A stretch of DNA of 8,025 nt from OCS116 cluster bacterium (GTDB taxonomy: Bacteria; Pseudomonadota; Alphaproteobacteria; Rhizobiales; OSC116): contig NVUS02000117.1 of assembly GCA_002402005.2 (NCBI GenBank), positions 1 to 8,025 of the forward strand, read 5' to 3'. Made by a program: the position numbers and the translations under genes. Positions 5,612 through 8,025 of the stretch are shown in pieces. The stretch's first letter is position 1. Every line of letters begins with the position of its first letter. Under the pieces are notes generated by a model, which was not told where the DNA came from, ran no database searches, and saw only the letters and a program-made list of their open reading frames with translations.

Positions 5612-7475
5612 AAGATTTTTGTAATTTTAGTTTTTTTGTTTGCGCGTGTAGATATATCAATAAGAGCGCTGCTCCCCCTCCAATGATGGTTGACCAGATT
5701 TCGGGTGTGAGAATTGCGGCAGCTAAGCCAATTCTCAATCCACTCTCCCAGATGGGCAATTTTGCGCGTTCAAAGCGCGCCAAACCGGTGCAGATCATCC
5801 ATGTTGCCAGCAAAAAGCGGGCGATTGCAGCGGTTAGGCCGGTGACTGTATAGCCATCAATGATTAGAATGTCGGGATAATAGACAAACATAAACGGGAT
5901 GATAAAGCCGGCAAAAGCCAAGCGGATGGCTTCGAAGCCTGTCTCCATCGGTTTTGAGCCGGCAATGGGGGCGGCGGCAAAGGCGGCCAAAGCAACTGGC
6001 GGTGTGATGACTGACAAAACACCGAAATATAACATAAACATATGCGCAGATATTTTGGCGATGCCGAGGTTTTCTAGCACTGGCCCCATAACCAAGGCCA
6101 AAATTAAATAGGCGGTGACCGATGGCACGCCCATGCCCATAATCAGGCAGCCGAGCATGACCATAATTAATGACAAGAACATTTGGCCGCCGGACAGAGT
6201 GCGGATTATATCGGCAAATACCAAGCCGATGCCGGTCATGTTGACAATACCGATGACCACGCCCACTGTGGTGACGATGATCATTAACGTGGCGGCGGTT
6301 TTGCCTGAAACGATGACTGCATCGAGCCATTTTTTTGGTGATCTGAATTGAGGGAAGAGAATGAGGCAAGATATGATGGCAATGATGAGTGCATAAAAAC
6401 CAGCATTTTGCGGTGTGCGGCCAGCCAACAAAACCGTGATGATTGTGCCCAATGGTAGCCAGAATGCCAAGCTTTGCACCCAATCCTTGCGGGTGATCAC
6501 TTCGCGTTTTTCTATCGGTGTTGGGCCGATGCCTTCTTTGCGACATTCGACCAATACCACCAAAAATAGGCTTAAATAATAGAATATGGCAGGTATGATG
6601 GCTGCCACCACAATGCTTAAATAGCTAATACCGGTCACATCCGACATGATGAATGCCACCACGCCCATAACTGGCGGCATAATCTGCCCACCGGTAGAGG
6701 CTGTGGCCTCGACCGCTGCCGCAAATTTGGCTTTAAAACCGGCCTTTTTAATGATTGGAATGGTGAACACGCCGGTTGAGACAACATTGGCAATGGCAGC
6801 GCCTGACATCATGCCAAAAACCGCCGAACCTACGATGGATGCATGGGCTGGCCCGCCCGAAAACCGGCCGGTTGCAGCAAAGGCCATTTTGAGCAAAACT
6901 TCGCCGGCGCCAGAGGTTTGCAACACCCCACCAAATACGATGAATATCAATATGGTGGTCGAAACCACTTGCACCGGCCGGCCGAACACACCATCGGTGG
7001 TAAACCATTGCCGGTCGGCTAGGCTTTCCCAATTCAGGTCTCCACCACCAAAATCGCCCGGGAGTAGGGCATAAAATATAATGGCGGCGAACACCAGAAA
7101 CATCGGCGCACCAAAAAACCGATAAGTGAGATAGCCCATCATGGATATAGCCACCCAAGCCATGATAAAATCAGGCCGTTCGATGAAGATGAAATAGCTT
7201 TCTTGCTCCAGCATAATTGTCGCCCAGCGCCAAATGAGCGCAATAAACAATATGGTCAGGAGGATGTGAATGTTCGGGCCGGAAATAAATTTGAGATTCT
7301 GGTTCTCGTTGGTTTCTGCTAGGGTTAAAAAACCAATTATTCCGCCTAAGGTGACCATGATGGCATATACAATGGTGGTATCAAACACACCAAAACCTGC
7401 GACAAAAACCGCAAAAATCGTTAGCAAAGTTGCGCTGATATCGCGTGCAACTCTTGCCGTTATTCTCAAATCCAT
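5610..7475 (-). CDS. TRAP transporter fused permease, 4TM/12TM (TAXI type)
   Basis: This is the inner-membrane part of the TRAP importer, with the small (DctQ-like, 4TM) and large (DctM-like, 12TM) subunits in one 621-residue chain, the usual arrangement in TAXI systems. It works with the binding protein encoded next and is driven by an ion gradient. Hydrophobic helices in the first ~140 residues form the small domain. The DctM part starts near 165 and contains GRFSGGPAHASIVGSAVFG (203-221) with the following SGAAIANV, STGGQIMPPVMG (260-271), MGMGVPSVTAY (446-456) and SVITPPVAL (488-496), which are hallmark discontinuous-helix and substrate/ion-site regions of the family. Two or more extra helices follow (about 545-610). 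The ATG at 7473-7475 was chosen because GGGAGGA (7483-7489) lies seven bases upstream. The frame stays open to 7694, but that extension has no Shine-Dalgarno and overlaps the divergent regulator. First gene of the operon. Confidence 0.95.
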   Translation of the reverse strand: MDLRITARVARDISATLLTIFAVFVAGFGVFDTTIVYAIMVTLGGIIGFLTLAETNENQNLKFISGPNIHILLTILFIALIWRWATIMLEQESYFIFIERPDFIMAWVAISMMGYLTYRFFGAPMFLVFAAIIFYALLPGDFGGGDLNWESLADRQWFTTDGVFGRPVQVVSTTILIFIVFGGVLQTSGAGEVLLKMAFAATGRFSGGPAHASIVGSAVFGMMSGAAIANVVSTGVFTIPIIKKAGFKAKFAAAVEATASTGGQIMPPVMGVVAFIMSDVTGISYLSIVVAAIIPAIFYYLSLFLVVLVECRKEGIGPTPIEKREVITRKDWVQSLAFWLPLGTIITVLLAGRTPQNAGFYALIIAIISCLILFPQFRSPKKWLDAVIVSGKTAATLMIIVTTVGVVIGIVNMTGIGLVFADIIRTLSGGQMFLSLIMVMLGCLIMGMGVPSVTAYLILALVMGPVLENLGIAKISAHMFMLYFGVLSVITPPVALAAFAAAPIAGSKPMETGFEAIRLAFAGFIIPFMFVYYPDILIIDGYTVTGLTAAIARFLLATWMICTGLARFERAKLPIWESGLRIGLAAAILTPEIWSTIIGGGAALLLIYLHAQTKKLKLQKS

Positions 7476-7573
7476 AAAACATTCCTCCCAAAATATTAGA
7501 ATGAGTATGAATAAGTTTGCTTGATTGCAAATAGCATTTGTGTAAACGTGCCACCTAGCGGCACGGAGGGGCA
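7476..7573. promoter_or_regulatory. Divergent promoter region with candidate IclR operator palindromes
   Basis: This 98-base spacer between the regulator and the TRAP operon must hold both promoters. It contains three dyads: TTTGC-N6-GCAAA (7516-7531), CAAAT-AGC-ATTTG (7528-7540, overlapping the first) and CGTGCC-N7-GGCACG (7547-7565, ending at the regulator's Shine-Dalgarno). IclR-family proteins commonly bind such dyads in the divergent spacer and control the neighbouring operon and themselves. No -35/-10 pair matches consensus well; TTGCAA (7525-7530 on the minus strand) with CATACT 15 bases on is the best leftward candidate. Which dyad is bound is not decidable by eye. Confidence 0.5.
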
Positions 7574-8025
7574 ATGAAAAAACTAGAAAATAGATCTTTA
7601 GACCGAGGGATTTCATTATTACAGGCTTTGGCGCGGGTCGAAAGTAGTAGTTTGGCTGAACTTTTCCACAATACCGGCTTGCCAAAATCGACATTAAGGC
7701 GGTTACTTGGCACTTTGCAAGAACGTGGCTTGGTGCGCCGCTCGTTATTGGACAAGAGGTATAGATGCAACATCATGTTGCCGACTTCGGTCGACAATCA
7801 CATCACCGAGCATATAGATTTTTTGCAGGTGGCATTACCGCTAGCTTGCAAGCTCACCAAAGACATTCAATGGCCATCTGACATTCATGTGAAAGACGGC
7901 AATAGCATGAAAATTATCGACAGCACACGGCCGTTAAGCCCGTTTCTTATGTATCAAATGAATGTTGATTTTAAAGTCAATATATTTGGCTCAGCCACCG
8001 GAATGGCATTGATGGCACATATGCC
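7574..8025 (+). CDS. IclR family transcriptional regulator, 3' end cut by window
   Basis: This is a DNA-binding regulator, with 150 codons visible. The N-terminal winged helix-turn-helix is clear: SLDRGISLLQAL (8-19), SLAELFHNTGLPKSTLRRLLGTLQERGLVRR (26-56) with the recognition helix around GLPKSTLRRLL, then the wing (DKRYRCN). A linker leads into the start of the C-terminal effector-binding domain (from about 80). The end of the window reads FGSATGMALMAHM (138-150), matching the family segment that precedes the ligand pocket. About 100 residues are missing. The ATG at 7574 has GGAGGG at 7565-7570, three bases from the start. It diverges from the TRAP-sulfatase operon and is its probable local regulator; activator versus repressor is unknown. 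The linker DIQWPSDIHVKDGN is typical of IclR proteins that sense small aromatic or organic acids, but that is not specific. Confidence 0.92.
   Translation, partial: MKKLENRSLDRGISLLQALARVESSSLAELFHNTGLPKSTLRRLLGTLQERGLVRRSLLDKRYRCNIMLPTSVDNHITEHIDFLQVALPLACKLTKDIQWPSDIHVKDGNSMKIIDSTRPLSPFLMYQMNVDFKVNIFGSATGMALMAHM

Noticed and set aside
5857..6546. 229-codon minus-strand open frame
   Set aside because: It lies wholly inside the TRAP permease in another frame. Its His/Arg/Cys-rich translation is a shadow of a membrane-protein coding sequence.
6646..7074. 142-codon plus-strand open frame
   Set aside because: It is antisense to the well-supported TRAP permease; its Pro/Thr/Ala-rich translation is the usual antisense shadow.

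Overview
The window looks like chromosomal accessory metabolism from a marine-type alphaproteobacterium. The evidence is indirect: a tripartite TAXI-type TRAP transporter with a fused membrane subunit, an IclR regulator, a Tat-exported sugar-type ABC binding protein, roughly half-GC coding DNA and very AT-rich spacers. SAR116-like or related oligotrophic Alphaproteobacteria fit this, but there is no phylogenetic marker here, so the placement is a guess. No rRNA, tRNA, CRISPR array, transposase, integrase or phage gene was seen.

Right part (about 2836-8025): an IclR-family regulator, cut by the window edge, is transcribed rightwards from 7574. It diverges from a three-gene leftward operon. That operon holds a TRAP 4TM/12TM fused permease (5610-7475), a TAXI-family periplasmic binding protein (4575-5597) and a sulfatase / phosphonate monoester hydrolase-type enzyme (2836-4515). 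The permease stop codon overlaps the Shine-Dalgarno site of the binding protein, so those two are probably translationally coupled. The 98-base divergent spacer carries three short palindromes that could be regulator sites. The hydrolase has no export signal, so the likely logic is to capture a charged ester in the periplasm, import it by TRAP and hydrolyse it in the cytoplasm, with IclR sensing the substrate or a product. The substrate cannot be read from the sequence.

Middle part (1952-2835): an 884-base AT-rich stretch without a convincing gene. It contains a perfect 14-bp inverted repeat (2730-2767) just past the sulfatase, an 18/19 inverted copy of part of that repeat about 300 bases away (2439-2457), and several short palindromes upstream of the ABC operon.

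Left part (1-1951): the start of a leftward ABC importer operon of the carbohydrate (CUT1) type, with a Tat-exported family 1 solute-binding protein (656-1951) and the first 197 codons of a MalF/UgpA-like permease (1-593). A terminator-like hairpin lies between them, as is often found after highly expressed binding-protein genes. The second permease and the ATPase are expected beyond the left edge.

All coding calls rest on reading the translations. I saw no frank novel defence or mobile system. The TAXI-TRAP plus cytoplasmic sulfatase module and the repeat-bearing AT-rich gap are the parts most worth a second look.
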